This document shows, in pieces, positions 33,072 through 41,657 of a stretch of DNA of 64,000 nucleotides. This DNA is from SHXR01 sp046160305 (GTDB taxonomy: Bacteria > Pseudomonadota > Gammaproteobacteria > Burkholderiales > SG8-39). Position 1 is the first letter of the stretch, and each line of letters begins with the position of its first letter. Below the pieces are notes generated by a model. It had not been told where the DNA came from, ran no database searches, and saw only the letters and a program-made list of their open reading frames with translations. The position numbers and the translations under genes were made by a program. The stretch spans positions 65,978-129,977 of the forward strand of contig JBJXGX010000116.1 in NCBI GenBank assembly GCA_046160305.1, in the 5' to 3' direction.

Positions 33072-34166
33072 ATGGGCATGCGGGCCGGAATCGTAGGACT
33101 ACCAAACGTCGGCAAGTCCACCTTGTTCAATGCACTCACCAAGGCGGGCATCGCCGCCGAGAATTATCCGTTCTGCACGATCGAGCCCAATATCGGCATC
33201 GTGGCATTGCCGGACCCGCGATTGCATACGATCACCGCCATCGTGAAGCCGCAAAAGGAGATTCCCGCGACGGTTGAGTTCGTCGATATCGCGGGCCTGG
33301 TCGCGGGTGCCTCGAAGGGCGAAGGTCTTGGCAATAAGTTCCTCGCCAACATTCGCGAGACCGATGCGATCGCGCACGTCGTGCGTTGCTTTGAGGATCC
33401 CAATGTCGTGCACGTCTCGGGGCAAATCGACCCGATCTCCGATATCGAGACCATCAACACCGAGCTCGCGCTCGCCGATCTCGCGACGCTCGACAAGCAA
33501 TATGCGCGCTATGCCAAGGTCGCCAAGACCGGCGGCGACAAGGAAGCGCAACGCATCGTCGCGGTTCTCGATAAGTTGCAACCCGTCTTGAACGAAGGAA
33601 AGCCCGCGCGTTCCATCAACTTCGCAAAGGAAGAGCTCGTCGTGGTACGACCGTTCTTCCTCCTCACGATGAAGCCCACGATGTACGTGGCCAACGTTGG
33701 TGAGAACGGTTTTCGCGACAACCCGCTCCTTGCCCGCGTCGAGGCGTACGCAAAAAAAGAGAATGCGCCCGTGGTGGCGATCTGCGCATCGCTCGAGGCG
33801 CAAATTGCCGACATGCCGGACGAAGACAAATCGGTATTTCTAGCCGACATGGGGTTGAAGGAGGCCGGGCTCGATCGGGTGATCCGGGCCGGATTCGCGC
33901 TGCTTGGATTGCAAACCTACTTCACGGCTGGTCCCAAGGAGGTGCGAGCTTGGACGGTTCGCACCGGCGCCACCGCCCCCGAAGCCGCGGGCGTCATTCA
34001 TACCGACTTCGAGCGCGGATTCATCCGCGCAGAAGTGATTGCGTTCGATGATTTCGTCGCGCGAAAAGGCGAGCAGGGCGCGAAAGACGCGGGGAAGATG
34101 CGGCTCGAAGGAAAGGACTACATCGTCCGCGATGGGGATGTGATGCACTTCAGGTTCAACGTCTAA
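33072..34166 (+). CDS. ychF: Redox-regulated ATPase YchF (Obg family)
   Basis: YchF is a ribosome-associated nucleotidase of the Obg family that prefers ATP. The 364-residue product has G1 GLPNVGKSTLFNALT at the N-terminus, G3 in VDIAGLVAGASKGEGLGN, and the coiled-coil segment around residues 130-200. The TGS domain at the end includes FEVRAWTVR-type sequence (here GPKEVRAWTVRTGATAPEAAG) and ends YIVRDGDVMHFRFNV. It follows pth after three bases and is closed by a hairpin at 34167-34207. Confidence 0.97.
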   Translation: MGMRAGIVGLPNVGKSTLFNALTKAGIAAENYPFCTIEPNIGIVALPDPRLHTITAIVKPQKEIPATVEFVDIAGLVAGASKGEGLGNKFLANIRETDAIAHVVRCFEDPNVVHVSGQIDPISDIETINTELALADLATLDKQYARYAKVAKTGGDKEAQRIVAVLDKLQPVLNEGKPARSINFAKEELVVVRPFFLLTMKPTMYVANVGENGFRDNPLLARVEAYAKKENAPVVAICASLEAQIADMPDEDKSVFLADMGLKEAGLDRVIRAGFALLGLQTYFTAGPKEVRAWTVRTGATAPEAAGVIHTDFERGFIRAEVIAFDDFVARKGEQGAKDAGKMRLEGKDYIVRDGDVMHFRFNV

Positions 34167-34207
34167 CCCGAACAGGTCGCTTCAGTGAATTAAAGCGCAA
34201 GTTCGGG
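34167..34207 (+). terminator. Hairpin after ychF
   Basis: Directly after the ychF stop, CCCGAAC (34167-34173) pairs with GTTCGGG (34201-34207), and inside it CGCTT (34178-34182) pairs with AAGCG (34193-34197). The interior loops are four and three bases and the apical loop is ten. No T run follows, so it could be a terminator or an mRNA-stabilising stem. Confidence 0.45.
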
Positions 34208-34225
34208 CGGCCACGAATAGCGGTT

Positions 34226-34245
34226 GAATCGAATCGAATCGAATC
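34226..34245. repeat. Short tandem repeat of GAATC (four copies)
   Basis: Four consecutive copies of GAATC lie in the gap between ychF and the DUF1631 gene, followed by GATCG. The tract is non-coding and not near any start codon I recognise, so it probably has no regulatory role, but its length could vary between strains. Confidence 0.8.
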
Positions 34246-34318
34246 GATCGTGCCCCCTCTCACTGCGTGATCCGGGACAGCGCGCCTCACCAGTCGGGAC
34301 CGCCCCGCACCGATCGGG

Positions 34319-37027
34319 TCAGGCGGGTACGGGCTTACCCATCTTCTTGAACACGCCGCTCATCATGTTTTCAAACAACGGCGGATCCGGAGGACCGGCA
34401 AGGATTTTGACTTCGCCCACATTCAGGCGCATCGCCAACATCGCGCGTGAGCATTCGTAGACCTTTGTCCCGCGCCGGTCGACGAATAGGAAGCGGCTCT
34501 GTAACGGACTCACATAGTGCAGTTTCGCCGAGACCGGTTTCCCGGTGCCGCCTGGCTCGAGGATTTCCACCCAGCATCCCAAGACAATATTGCGCGGCAT
34601 ATCAATCGGTTTCCTCGCAGGTGCGTTGCCTGCGGCCTTGGCGCTCCCTGTCGTTGCCGTGAAATCGAGTTCGTCCACCTGCACTTCGCCCTCGCCGAAC
34701 GGGTTCTTGATGGTGATGGGCGCGGTGAAATCCAAGTCCTCCGAGCTGCCGGCCGGTGGCGGTGCTTCGATCACCCGCGCGGCGATCGGTGCCGCAGGCG
34801 CCGCGGCGCCCGCTGTCTTGGTCGCGGCACCAACCGTCGTTCTGGCTTCTGCCCCAGGTGGCTTGACTGCCGCCGCACCCGCGCCCTTGGCCGCTGTGCC
34901 TTTGATACCCGCCGCCTCTTCGGAAACGGCTACTTCGATCGCGCCAGCCGCCTTGACATGGGCTGCCGCGACCGCTTTGGAGGCGTCCCGCCCTGACGCG
35001 GTGGCACCGGCGACTTGATGTCTGCTCGCCGCACCGCTCGCACCTCCCGCTTCCGCGGTTGCAACTATTTTCGCGGGTGCCACGCCGCTTGCTTTGATCT
35101 CCGCGCCCGCTGGCTTCACAGCGACACTCACCGCCCCTTTTGCGATGACACTTCCGGATGCGATTGCACCGACGCTCCCGCTCGCCCTCGCGTTCTCCGT
35201 TCTCGCTACTACGGCATTGGTGGCACTTGCCGTCGCCGCCTGTACAGGCTTTTTCGGGGGCCCTTGAATCGCCGCGGTATGGCACTTCATCAACTCTTTG
35301 AAGAAGGCGAAGCAGACGGCATCTTCCACACCCGCCGCAGCGATGCCAGCCTTCACGCTCTTCAGTAGCGTCGGCACGACGCTTGCCAGCATGCGGCGTT
35401 CTTCGGTCGTGACCTTGGGCGCGACGCTCCAGACGAGTTGGTCTACTGTTCCGAGCGCGGACGTCCAGGCATCGCTTTCGACGCCGTGACGGACGTGCAC
35501 CACCACGAGGTACTTGATCCATTGCTGCGCCATGAACTCCAGCACCGGTCGGGGCGGCATCGCGGACAGGACACGCGCTTTGATTGCCTCCCGCCCAACC
35601 GCCCGCGCGAGCGCGAGGCTCTCCGATTGTTCGAGCGCCGTTGTCGTCGCCTGCATCGTTACCGAGACGCGCTGGTCGTCCTCGGCGATGAGGGCCTCAA
35701 GGTGCCCGCGCACGGTCTCGAAGATCTCGATCTTCTCCTGGAAACCATCCACCAGTTCCTGCATGAATGTTTCGAGGCGCGAATACAAGGGGCTGGTGGA
35801 CGCGAAGTCTGGCGGCAGCCGCAGTGCGAGTTCACCGAGCATATTCAGCACCTGGCGGGCCGGGTGATCGTCTCGCGAGAAGAACGACTTGTCCGCGATT
35901 GCCACCTTGAGCATCGGGATCTGGAGGCGCGCGATGAGGCCCTTGAGGACCACCGGGATCTTGGGGTTATCGAAGAGCTGGTCGAACAGCAGCGCCACGA
36001 TGTCGAGCGTGACGGCGTCCATCTGGCCCATCCCGGCGCCGACGCTCGTAGCCTTCAGCTCGTGCAGGACGTTGGTAGCGCCGCCTCCGGCCGCGGTGCT
36101 GGCCGCAATGAGGGCGGCAGCCCCTTGAATTCCGGCGAGATCTCCGAGCTGGATACGTGTAAGGGAATTCAGCAGGTCCGCGCCTTCGAGAACCGGACCG
36201 CCGCCACCGCCACCGCCGCTGGCACCACCACCACCGCCTCCACCCGCGCCCCCCCGGGCGCCGGCGCCCTGGGCAATCATCTGTTGGAGCGCTGCAAAGA
36301 AATCGCCCTCAGCGGGCGCGTCGCCTTGGGCATCGGGCGCCCCAGGCACTTTCTTGCCGTCCCTGCGCGTTGCCCCATAGCGTATCTTGGGGAGGATCGA
36401 GTTCTGCACCAGCAGGTCGTTGACGTCCCTGTAGACCGCGCGCACATCATCGAGAACGTGATCGTCAAAGAGCTTTAGCAGCACCATCCGTACTGCGATA
36501 TTGGAGTCGGCATTGCGGCAGGCCTGCTTGTAGGCGCCGCAGATCGCTTCGGGACTGAACGGATTGTCGTTGGGCTGGAGGCTGGCGTCGCCCAGCAGTA
36601 CGCCCACCCGCTGATCAAGGGCACCGAGCTCCTCGGCGCAGTAGCGCTGCAGTTTCGCGCCCATGTCATTGATCTTGAGCGTTTCGCTGAGATCATCATC
36701 GCCGACGATCTCAAGCTCGATCGACGACAAATCGATCTCGGCGAAACTCTGGCCGATCTTCTTGACCCGGTTCGTCCGCTGCTGGAACTCGCCCAGGTAG
36801 CGGGTCTTGAACTGCTTCTCGATCACCTCGCGCTGTGATGAAGCAACATCCCGTGCGGCGAGGGTGATCTTCCTTTCTTCCTGGTCCTGGATCGTGTCCA
36901 ACGCGGTCGTGAGCGATTCGTCGGCCTTGTCGAGCATCGCTGCGAGGGAGTCCGACAACCTGCTGCATGCAAGATCACGGCATTGAACCAGGAGAGCGTC
37001 GAACTGCGAAGTTTGTGGCGCCTGCAT
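34319..37027 (-). CDS. DUF1631 protein with Gly-rich tract and Ala-rich linker
   Basis: The 902-residue product matches the DUF1631 family, a large protein of unknown function found in betaproteobacteria and relatives. The N-terminal helical part has FDALLVQCRDLACSRLSDSLAAML, the middle part has QLFDNPKIPVVLKGLIARLQIPMLKVAI and RQVLNMLGELA, and the C-terminus has SAKLHYVSPLQSRFLFVDRRGTKVYE, a PilZ-like barrel typical of the family. Two low-complexity inserts stand out: an almost pure Gly tract at about 257-281, and an Ala/Gly/Val-rich linker at about 590-755. I chose the ATG at 37027; a TTG six codons upstream is possible. A weak promoter (TTGTCC, 16 bases, TACCAT at 37086-37059) precedes it. 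Confidence 0.85.
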   Translation of the reverse strand: MQAPQTSQFDALLVQCRDLACSRLSDSLAAMLDKADESLTTALDTIQDQEERKITLAARDVASSQREVIEKQFKTRYLGEFQQRTNRVKKIGQSFAEIDLSSIELEIVGDDDLSETLKINDMGAKLQRYCAEELGALDQRVGVLLGDASLQPNDNPFSPEAICGAYKQACRNADSNIAVRMVLLKLFDDHVLDDVRAVYRDVNDLLVQNSILPKIRYGATRRDGKKVPGAPDAQGDAPAEGDFFAALQQMIAQGAGARGGAGGGGGGGASGGGGGGGPVLEGADLLNSLTRIQLGDLAGIQGAAALIAASTAAGGGATNVLHELKATSVGAGMGQMDAVTLDIVALLFDQLFDNPKIPVVLKGLIARLQIPMLKVAIADKSFFSRDDHPARQVLNMLGELALRLPPDFASTSPLYSRLETFMQELVDGFQEKIEIFETVRGHLEALIAEDDQRVSVTMQATTTALEQSESLALARAVGREAIKARVLSAMPPRPVLEFMAQQWIKYLVVVHVRHGVESDAWTSALGTVDQLVWSVAPKVTTEERRMLASVVPTLLKSVKAGIAAAGVEDAVCFAFFKELMKCHTAAIQGPPKKPVQAATASATNAVVARTENARASGSVGAIASGSVIAKGAVSVAVKPAGAEIKASGVAPAKIVATAEAGGASGAASRHQVAGATASGRDASKAVAAAHVKAAGAIEVAVSEEAAGIKGTAAKGAGAAAVKPPGAEARTTVGAATKTAGAAAPAAPIAARVIEAPPPAGSSEDLDFTAPITIKNPFGEGEVQVDELDFTATTGSAKAAGNAPARKPIDMPRNIVLGCWVEILEPGGTGKPVSAKLHYVSPLQSRFLFVDRRGTKVYECSRAMLAMRLNVGEVKILAGPPDPPLFENMMSGVFKKMGKPVPA

Positions 37028-37377
37028 CTGATCTGGATAGCCCAATAAGCGGTCGTAAATGGTAGCGGGCGGAATGAAAGGGACAAAACAACTTGTTACG
37101 AAATGCGCCGAAACATCGCCTAACGGCTGCCCTGGTTAGGGTCGTCGCAGACTGCTGTTCAGTGGTTCGCGAGAACCGCCTTCAATCGATCCTGCTTGCG
37201 ATGAATGCCTGGCGGCGGCGGGCGTCAGGCCGGTATTTGTGGGCGTGCATTGGGGCGGCGGAACGATTGCAAGGATGATGGGGCGGTCGCAAGCGGCCAA
37301 GCGCCGCGTTCCCTTGCCGGCTGAACCCCACGCCGCGAGGCGGACTCGTTGCCCCACTCGTGGGTAAGTTGCTCCAC
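37028..37377. other. Intergenic region of 350 bases between two minus-strand genes
   Basis: This gap lies between the DUF1631 start and the enoyl-CoA hydratase stop. It contains the possible DUF1631 promoter near 37059-37086 and a 20-base imperfect tandem repeat at its far end. The 61-codon open frame on the plus strand has no recognisable features. I see no RNA gene and no convincing terminator. Confidence 0.6.
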
Positions 37378-37387
37378 TCACGGGTAG
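37348..37387. repeat. Imperfect 20-base tandem duplication
   Basis: Two adjacent 20-base units, GTTGCCCCACTCGTGGGTAA and GTTGCTCCACTCACGGGTAG, match at 16 of 20 positions. The second unit reaches into the last codons of the enoyl-CoA hydratase gene on the minus strand and includes its stop codon. This suggests a local duplication that may have produced the present end of that gene. Confidence 0.7.
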
Positions 37388-38133
37388 CTGGGCGCGCGCT
37401 TCTGCCTAAATGCGTTCACACCTTCGGTGAAATCGGCACTGGCGCGTACCCGATCGCCCATCGCCTGCTCGGCCGCTTCCTGGGCGAGCGTGCGTTCCGC
37501 GATACACGTGCTCACATGTTGCTTCACCGCCTGCACCGCGACCGGACTGTTGTCCGCGATTGTCCGCGCCGTTGCCAGTGCGCGATCGAGCAGCGCGTCG
37601 GCCGGCACGATTTCGTTGATGAGGCCGATCCGCTCGGCCATCGTCGCGTCGATCAGCTCCGCGGTCAGCAAAAGTTTCATGGCATGCACATGACCGATCT
37701 GATGAACAAGCTTCGCGGCCGCGCCACCGAACGGATAGATCGCCCACTTCACCTCCGGAAGCCCGAAGCGCGCATGCGGTGCGCTGAAGCGTATGTCGGT
37801 CGACAGCATCAGCTCGACACCACCACCGGCGCAAACGCCGTTCACGGCGGCGATGATCGGCTTTCGGTAGCTCGAAGTCTTGAGCAATGCGCGATTGATG
37901 ATGCGTGCGGTCTCTTCGCTCACCGAGAGGTCACCGCCGATGTCGGCACCCGCATTGAACGCCTTGTCGCCGGCACCGGTGATGACGATGCAGCGGCATG
38001 TCGATGTCTCGAGCTCGTCCCATAGCGCCGCAAGCTCGGCCATCATCGCGCGGCTCATCGCGTTGCGTTTGGTCTGATTGTCGATGGTAATGAGCGCGAT
38101 GTGAGGTTCGGGATAATCGATCAGGATGGGCAT
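37378..38133 (-). CDS. Enoyl-CoA hydratase/isomerase family protein
   Basis: Crotonase-fold enzymes act on acyl-CoA thioesters. The 251-residue product has the oxyanion-hole region ITGAGDKAFNAGADIGG and the motif KPIIAAVNGVCAGGGVELMLSTDIRFSAPHARFGLPEVKWAIYPFGG. The first catalytic Glu of hydratases is not clear: GGGVELML has Glu in the usual position, and GLPEVKWAIYP has the second Glu. The ATG at 38133 begins MPILIDYP. The frame upstream to 38736 is a shadow of the divergent gene. No other fatty-acid genes adjoin, so the substrate is unknown. Confidence 0.88.
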   Translation of the reverse strand: MPILIDYPEPHIALITIDNQTKRNAMSRAMMAELAALWDELETSTCRCIVITGAGDKAFNAGADIGGDLSVSEETARIINRALLKTSSYRKPIIAAVNGVCAGGGVELMLSTDIRFSAPHARFGLPEVKWAIYPFGGAAAKLVHQIGHVHAMKLLLTAELIDATMAERIGLINEIVPADALLDRALATARTIADNSPVAVQAVKQHVSTCIAERTLAQEAAEQAMGDRVRASADFTEGVNAFRQKRAPSYP

Positions 38134-38256
38134 TGCTTGGTCTCCTCGGTCCGCGCAGCGCGGAGGCGCGAGGATACGCTCCCGGCCGGCTGCCCTCAAC
38201 ACGCGCAAGAACATTGCTACTAAACTGGAAACACCTTCCGGTTCGATGGAGCTGAT

Positions 38257-39210
38257 TTGAAATTGCTCAAGTGCTTTGCCCTCATGCTCACGGCCGGATT
38301 CTCGACCATCGCGGCCGCGCAGTACCCTGACAAGCCGATACGAATCGTCGTGCCGTTCGCAGCGGCGGGTGTTGCGGACATTCTGGCGCGCATCGTGGCG
38401 CAAAAAATCGGCGAACAAAGCGGCAAGACGATCGTCGTGGAGAATCGAACCGGTGCGGGCGGGCGCATCGGTTACGAAGCGGGCGCCAAATCGCCGCCCG
38501 ATGGCTACACGCTGGTGGCGACCGACGTGACCTACACGATGATGCCCGCGCTCTACAACAGCCTCAACTGGGAGCACTCGGACTTGGCGCCTGTAACGGT
38601 GATCGGGCAGATGCCGTTCGTCATTGCGGTGAATGCCAATGCCAAGATCACTTCGATGGCGGAGCTTCTTTCCACCGCGAAGGCGAATCCCAACAAGATC
38701 AACTATGGATCGTCGGGGATCGGCAGCGTGAATCACATCGTGACGGAACTATTCATGCGCACCGCCGGCATTGAATTGACGCATGTCCCGTATCGCGGCA
38801 TGGGCGAGGCGATGGCGGGGCTGCTTGGCGGCTCGATTGATGTCGTCATCACCGCGATGCCGACGGCGATGAACCACATCAAGAGTGGCAAAGCCGTCGC
38901 ACTAAGCGTGACCGCCCCAGGCCGGGCCGGCCCCTTGCCGAACGTACCCACGACAACCGAGACCGGCGTGGCATTCGCGGCATCGAACTGGATCGGCTTC
39001 ACGACGCCGAAAGGTGGACCTCGCGAAGCAATCGAGTGGGTGCAGACACAGGTGTCGACGGCGATATCGGTCGGCGATGTCAGGGATCGCATCAACGCGA
39101 CCGGCGCCGAAGCGCAAGTGATGACAACTGAAGCGTTTGGCAAGCTGATGCAGGATGAGACCCGTCGCTGGGGCGAGGTTATTCGCGCATCCAAGATCAA
39201 GGCAGAGTGA
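38257..39210 (+). CDS. Bug/TctC family periplasmic solute-binding protein
   Basis: The 317-residue product is a tripartite tricarboxylate-type binding protein. A signal peptide covers residues 1-21 (cleaved after AAA), then YPDKPIRIVVPFAAAGVADILARIV carries the family opening. Further signatures are VVENRTGAGGRIGYEAGAKSPPDGYTL and INYGSSGIGSVNHIVTELF. Such proteins usually bind small carboxylates and are expanded in Burkholderiales, often without partner membrane subunits; no TctA or TctB is near. The start is a TTG at 38257. It is followed after four bases by a dehydrogenase gene. Confidence 0.92.
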   Translation: MKLLKCFALMLTAGFSTIAAAQYPDKPIRIVVPFAAAGVADILARIVAQKIGEQSGKTIVVENRTGAGGRIGYEAGAKSPPDGYTLVATDVTYTMMPALYNSLNWEHSDLAPVTVIGQMPFVIAVNANAKITSMAELLSTAKANPNKINYGSSGIGSVNHIVTELFMRTAGIELTHVPYRGMGEAMAGLLGGSIDVVITAMPTAMNHIKSGKAVALSVTAPGRAGPLPNVPTTTETGVAFAASNWIGFTTPKGGPREAIEWVQTQVSTAISVGDVRDRINATGAEAQVMTTEAFGKLMQDETRRWGEVIRASKIKAE

Positions 39211-39214
39211 TCGC

Positions 39215-40279
39215 GTGTCGGCGCGTATCCTTTTCCTGGACGACGATCCCGTCGTTCAAGTGTTTCGGCAGATCCTGATCGATGCAGAAAATCCATGGAT
39301 CGCCGATTACTTCGCGCCCGAGATCGTGGATCTGTCGAATCTGCTCGCGGCGGCGAAGGGGCTGCGCCGGCGTGACGGCGCAGTGATAGCGGCCGCGCGT
39401 GACGGTGAATTCGAGGACGCCACGGCCATCATATTTCGACGCGGTGCGGTCACTCGGGATTTGCTGGCACGTCACCCACGCCTAACATTGATTCAGCGGC
39501 TCGGCGAGAGCACCGAGGACATCGACCTCGCGGCGGCCGCCGAGCGCAATATCCGGGTGTCCTGCCTGCCAAGGCGCACGCTCATCTACACCGCTGAACA
39601 TGGCATTCTCCTCATGCTCGCGCTTGCAAAGCGCTTGTTCGCGTCCGACCGTGCGGTGCGCGAGGGGGCCGGCAATGCGCTCCGGCCGGGCAGCCCCGGG
39701 AGCATCGTGTACAACTGGGCAGCCATTCATGCGACGGGCCTCCATGGCAAGACGCTTGGCATCGTCGGGATGGGACAGGTCGGATTCCTATTGGCGAAGC
39801 TTGCCCATGCATTCGGGATGTCGATCCTCTACACCAAGCGCCGGCGCGCGACGCCAGACCAGGAAGCCGCTGTCGGGGCGAGGATGGTAGAGCTTGGCGC
39901 GTTGTTGTCCGTCGCCGATTTCGTGTCGCTGATGCTCCCCAATACGCCAGACAATGCGCGCTATGCAGGACCATCATTCTTTGCAGCGATGCGCCGCGAT
40001 GCCGTGTTCATCAACATGAGCCGCGGCGCGCTGGTGGACGAGGACGCGCTCTACAGCGCGCTCGTGTCGTCCCGCATTGCCGGCGCCGCGCTCGATGTGC
40101 ACCTGGCGGAACCGCGACCGATCGGCGATCGGTTCGCCGCATTGAACAATGTCATCCTCACGCCGCACCTGGCAGGCGGGGCGAAGAGCGGATTGCTGGA
40201 TGAGTTTGAAGTGATCGCGCGGAACTGCCATGCCGCCTTTCGGGGCGAGCCAGTAACACATGAAGTGCGCGTCCAATAG
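39215..40279 (+). CDS. D-2-hydroxyacid dehydrogenase
   Basis: This NAD-dependent enzyme interconverts 2-hydroxy and 2-keto acids. The 354-residue product has a Rossmann motif GIVGMGQVG at about 183-190 and the catalytic set Arg270 (NMSRGALVDE), Glu299 (HLAEPRP) and His318 (LTPHLAGG). A GTG at 39215 follows the Bug gene by four bases. A start at 39155 would lie inside that gene. It is probably cotranscribed with the neighbours on both sides, which suggests one pathway for a carboxylate; its exact substrate is not predictable. Confidence 0.88.
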   Translation: MSARILFLDDDPVVQVFRQILIDAENPWIADYFAPEIVDLSNLLAAAKGLRRRDGAVIAAARDGEFEDATAIIFRRGAVTRDLLARHPRLTLIQRLGESTEDIDLAAAAERNIRVSCLPRRTLIYTAEHGILLMLALAKRLFASDRAVREGAGNALRPGSPGSIVYNWAAIHATGLHGKTLGIVGMGQVGFLLAKLAHAFGMSILYTKRRRATPDQEAAVGARMVELGALLSVADFVSLMLPNTPDNARYAGPSFFAAMRRDAVFINMSRGALVDEDALYSALVSSRIAGAALDVHLAEPRPIGDRFAALNNVILTPHLAGGAKSGLLDEFEVIARNCHAAFRGEPVTHEVRVQ

Positions 40280-40291
40280 AGAGGGATCCCG

Positions 40292-41641
40292 ATGAGTAAT
40301 CCATTGCAGGCCATCGCGGAGTGGGTGACCGGTCCATCCGTTCAGCAATTGCCGCATGAAGGCGTCGTCCTCATCAAGCGCGCGTTTCTGGACACCATCG
40401 CGGTCACGCTGCTTGGATCGCGTCTCGAAGGTCCGCGTATCGTCGCGGCGTTGGAGCAGGAGCGTGGCGGTCAGCCGCAGGCTTCGGTCGTCGGTATGAA
40501 AGCGAAGACCGACGTGATCGCTGCGGCGCTCATCAACGGCACCTCGGCTCACGCCGAGTTGTTCGACGACAACAACGGCCCGATGATCGCGCACCCGAGT
40601 GCCCCGCTGGTATCCGCTTTGTTGCCGCTTGCGCAGCATCGTGGCGCGACAGGCCGGGAACTTATCGAGGCCTATACCGCCGGATTCGAGATCAGCGTGA
40701 AGCTTGGTCGGATGCTCAACCCGAAATTCTACGAGCAGGGCTGGCATGTGACGCGCGTGCTCGGTGTATTCGGCGCAACGGCCGCATGCTGTCGCCTCCT
40801 CCACCTGGATGTTAGTCGGACGAGCGCCGCACTCGGGATTGCCGCGTCAATGGCAAGCGGCATTCGGCAGAACTTCGGCACCATGACGATGGGGCTTCAT
40901 GTCGGGCTCACCGCGCGCGACGCCTTGCACGCAACGATGCTTGCCGAACGCGGTTTCGGCGCCGATCCGTCCGCCCTGCATGGGAAGTACGGATTCTTCC
41001 CGGTGTACGGTAACCAGAACCCGGCGCTGTTGCCCCTGGGTGCACCATTCGAGCTGCTCGCCTCGGGAATCATATTCAAGCTTTACCCGTCCGGGGCGCC
41101 AACGCTCGCCGCGGTGGATGCCGCAGTGGCCCTCCACAAGCGGTTGCGCGGCGACGTGTCGCGAGTCAAGCGCATTACTTGCCTCGTCCATCCTTGGAAT
41201 GCGATGACCCTGCGCGACGAAGAGCCGCGCGACCCGCTCCAGGCGAAAGTCAATCTGCGCTACTGCGTGGCCGCCGCGCTGCGCGACGGCGAACTCACGT
41301 ATCGTCACTTTTCGGCGGAGGGCGTCGCGGATGCCGGGCTTGCGGACCTGCGCCGCCGGATCGACGTGCGCATCTCGGCGGACCTGCCGGACAACAATGA
41401 GTTTCCGGCCGAGGTTGATATCGAACTGGAAGACGGTACGTCGATTTCGGAGCGACGCGACGTGCCGCAGGGTGGAGCGACGCTGCCTTTGACGCAGGAC
41501 CAGATCGAAGCCAAACTGCGAAGTTGTGCCGAGGTCGCTCTACGACCGCACGCGGTCGAGCGTCTCATCGAGCAGACGCGGCGACTGGAATCATTGCAGG
41601 ACATCGGGTCGCTTTGCGCCGGATTGGAAGGCGATTCGTAG
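40292..41641 (+). CDS. MmgE/PrpD family protein (2-methylcitrate dehydratase-like)
   Basis: The family includes 2-methylcitrate dehydratase and aconitate decarboxylase. The 449-residue product starts NPLQAIAEWV and has LIKRAFLDTIAVTLLG and AALINGTSAHAELFDDNNGPMIAHPSAPLVSALLPLA, including the conserved His-Ala-x-x-x-x-Asp-Asp (HAELFDD) motif. The C-terminal lid domain carries LVHPWNAMTLRDEEPRDPLQAKVNLRYCVAAALRDGE. The ATG follows GAGAGGGA at a good distance. No prpB or prpC lies near, so it is probably not the propionate pathway enzyme. Confidence 0.87.
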   Translation: MSNPLQAIAEWVTGPSVQQLPHEGVVLIKRAFLDTIAVTLLGSRLEGPRIVAALEQERGGQPQASVVGMKAKTDVIAAALINGTSAHAELFDDNNGPMIAHPSAPLVSALLPLAQHRGATGRELIEAYTAGFEISVKLGRMLNPKFYEQGWHVTRVLGVFGATAACCRLLHLDVSRTSAALGIAASMASGIRQNFGTMTMGLHVGLTARDALHATMLAERGFGADPSALHGKYGFFPVYGNQNPALLPLGAPFELLASGIIFKLYPSGAPTLAAVDAAVALHKRLRGDVSRVKRITCLVHPWNAMTLRDEEPRDPLQAKVNLRYCVAAALRDGELTYRHFSAEGVADAGLADLRRRIDVRISADLPDNNEFPAEVDIELEDGTSISERRDVPQGGATLPLTQDQIEAKLRSCAEVALRPHAVERLIEQTRRLESLQDIGSLCAGLEGDS

Positions 41642-41657
41642 CGGGGCGTGCGAGGAA

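Noticed and set aside
34319..34760. CRISPR-like spacing in Ala-rich repeats of the DUF1631 gene
   Set aside because: The repeats are irregular codon-level repetition inside a coding frame, with no spacers and no cas genes.
35438..36478. 346-codon open frame on the plus strand inside the DUF1631 gene
   Set aside because: It lies opposite a well supported DUF1631 frame and has an Arg/Glu/His-rich composition typical of shadow translations.
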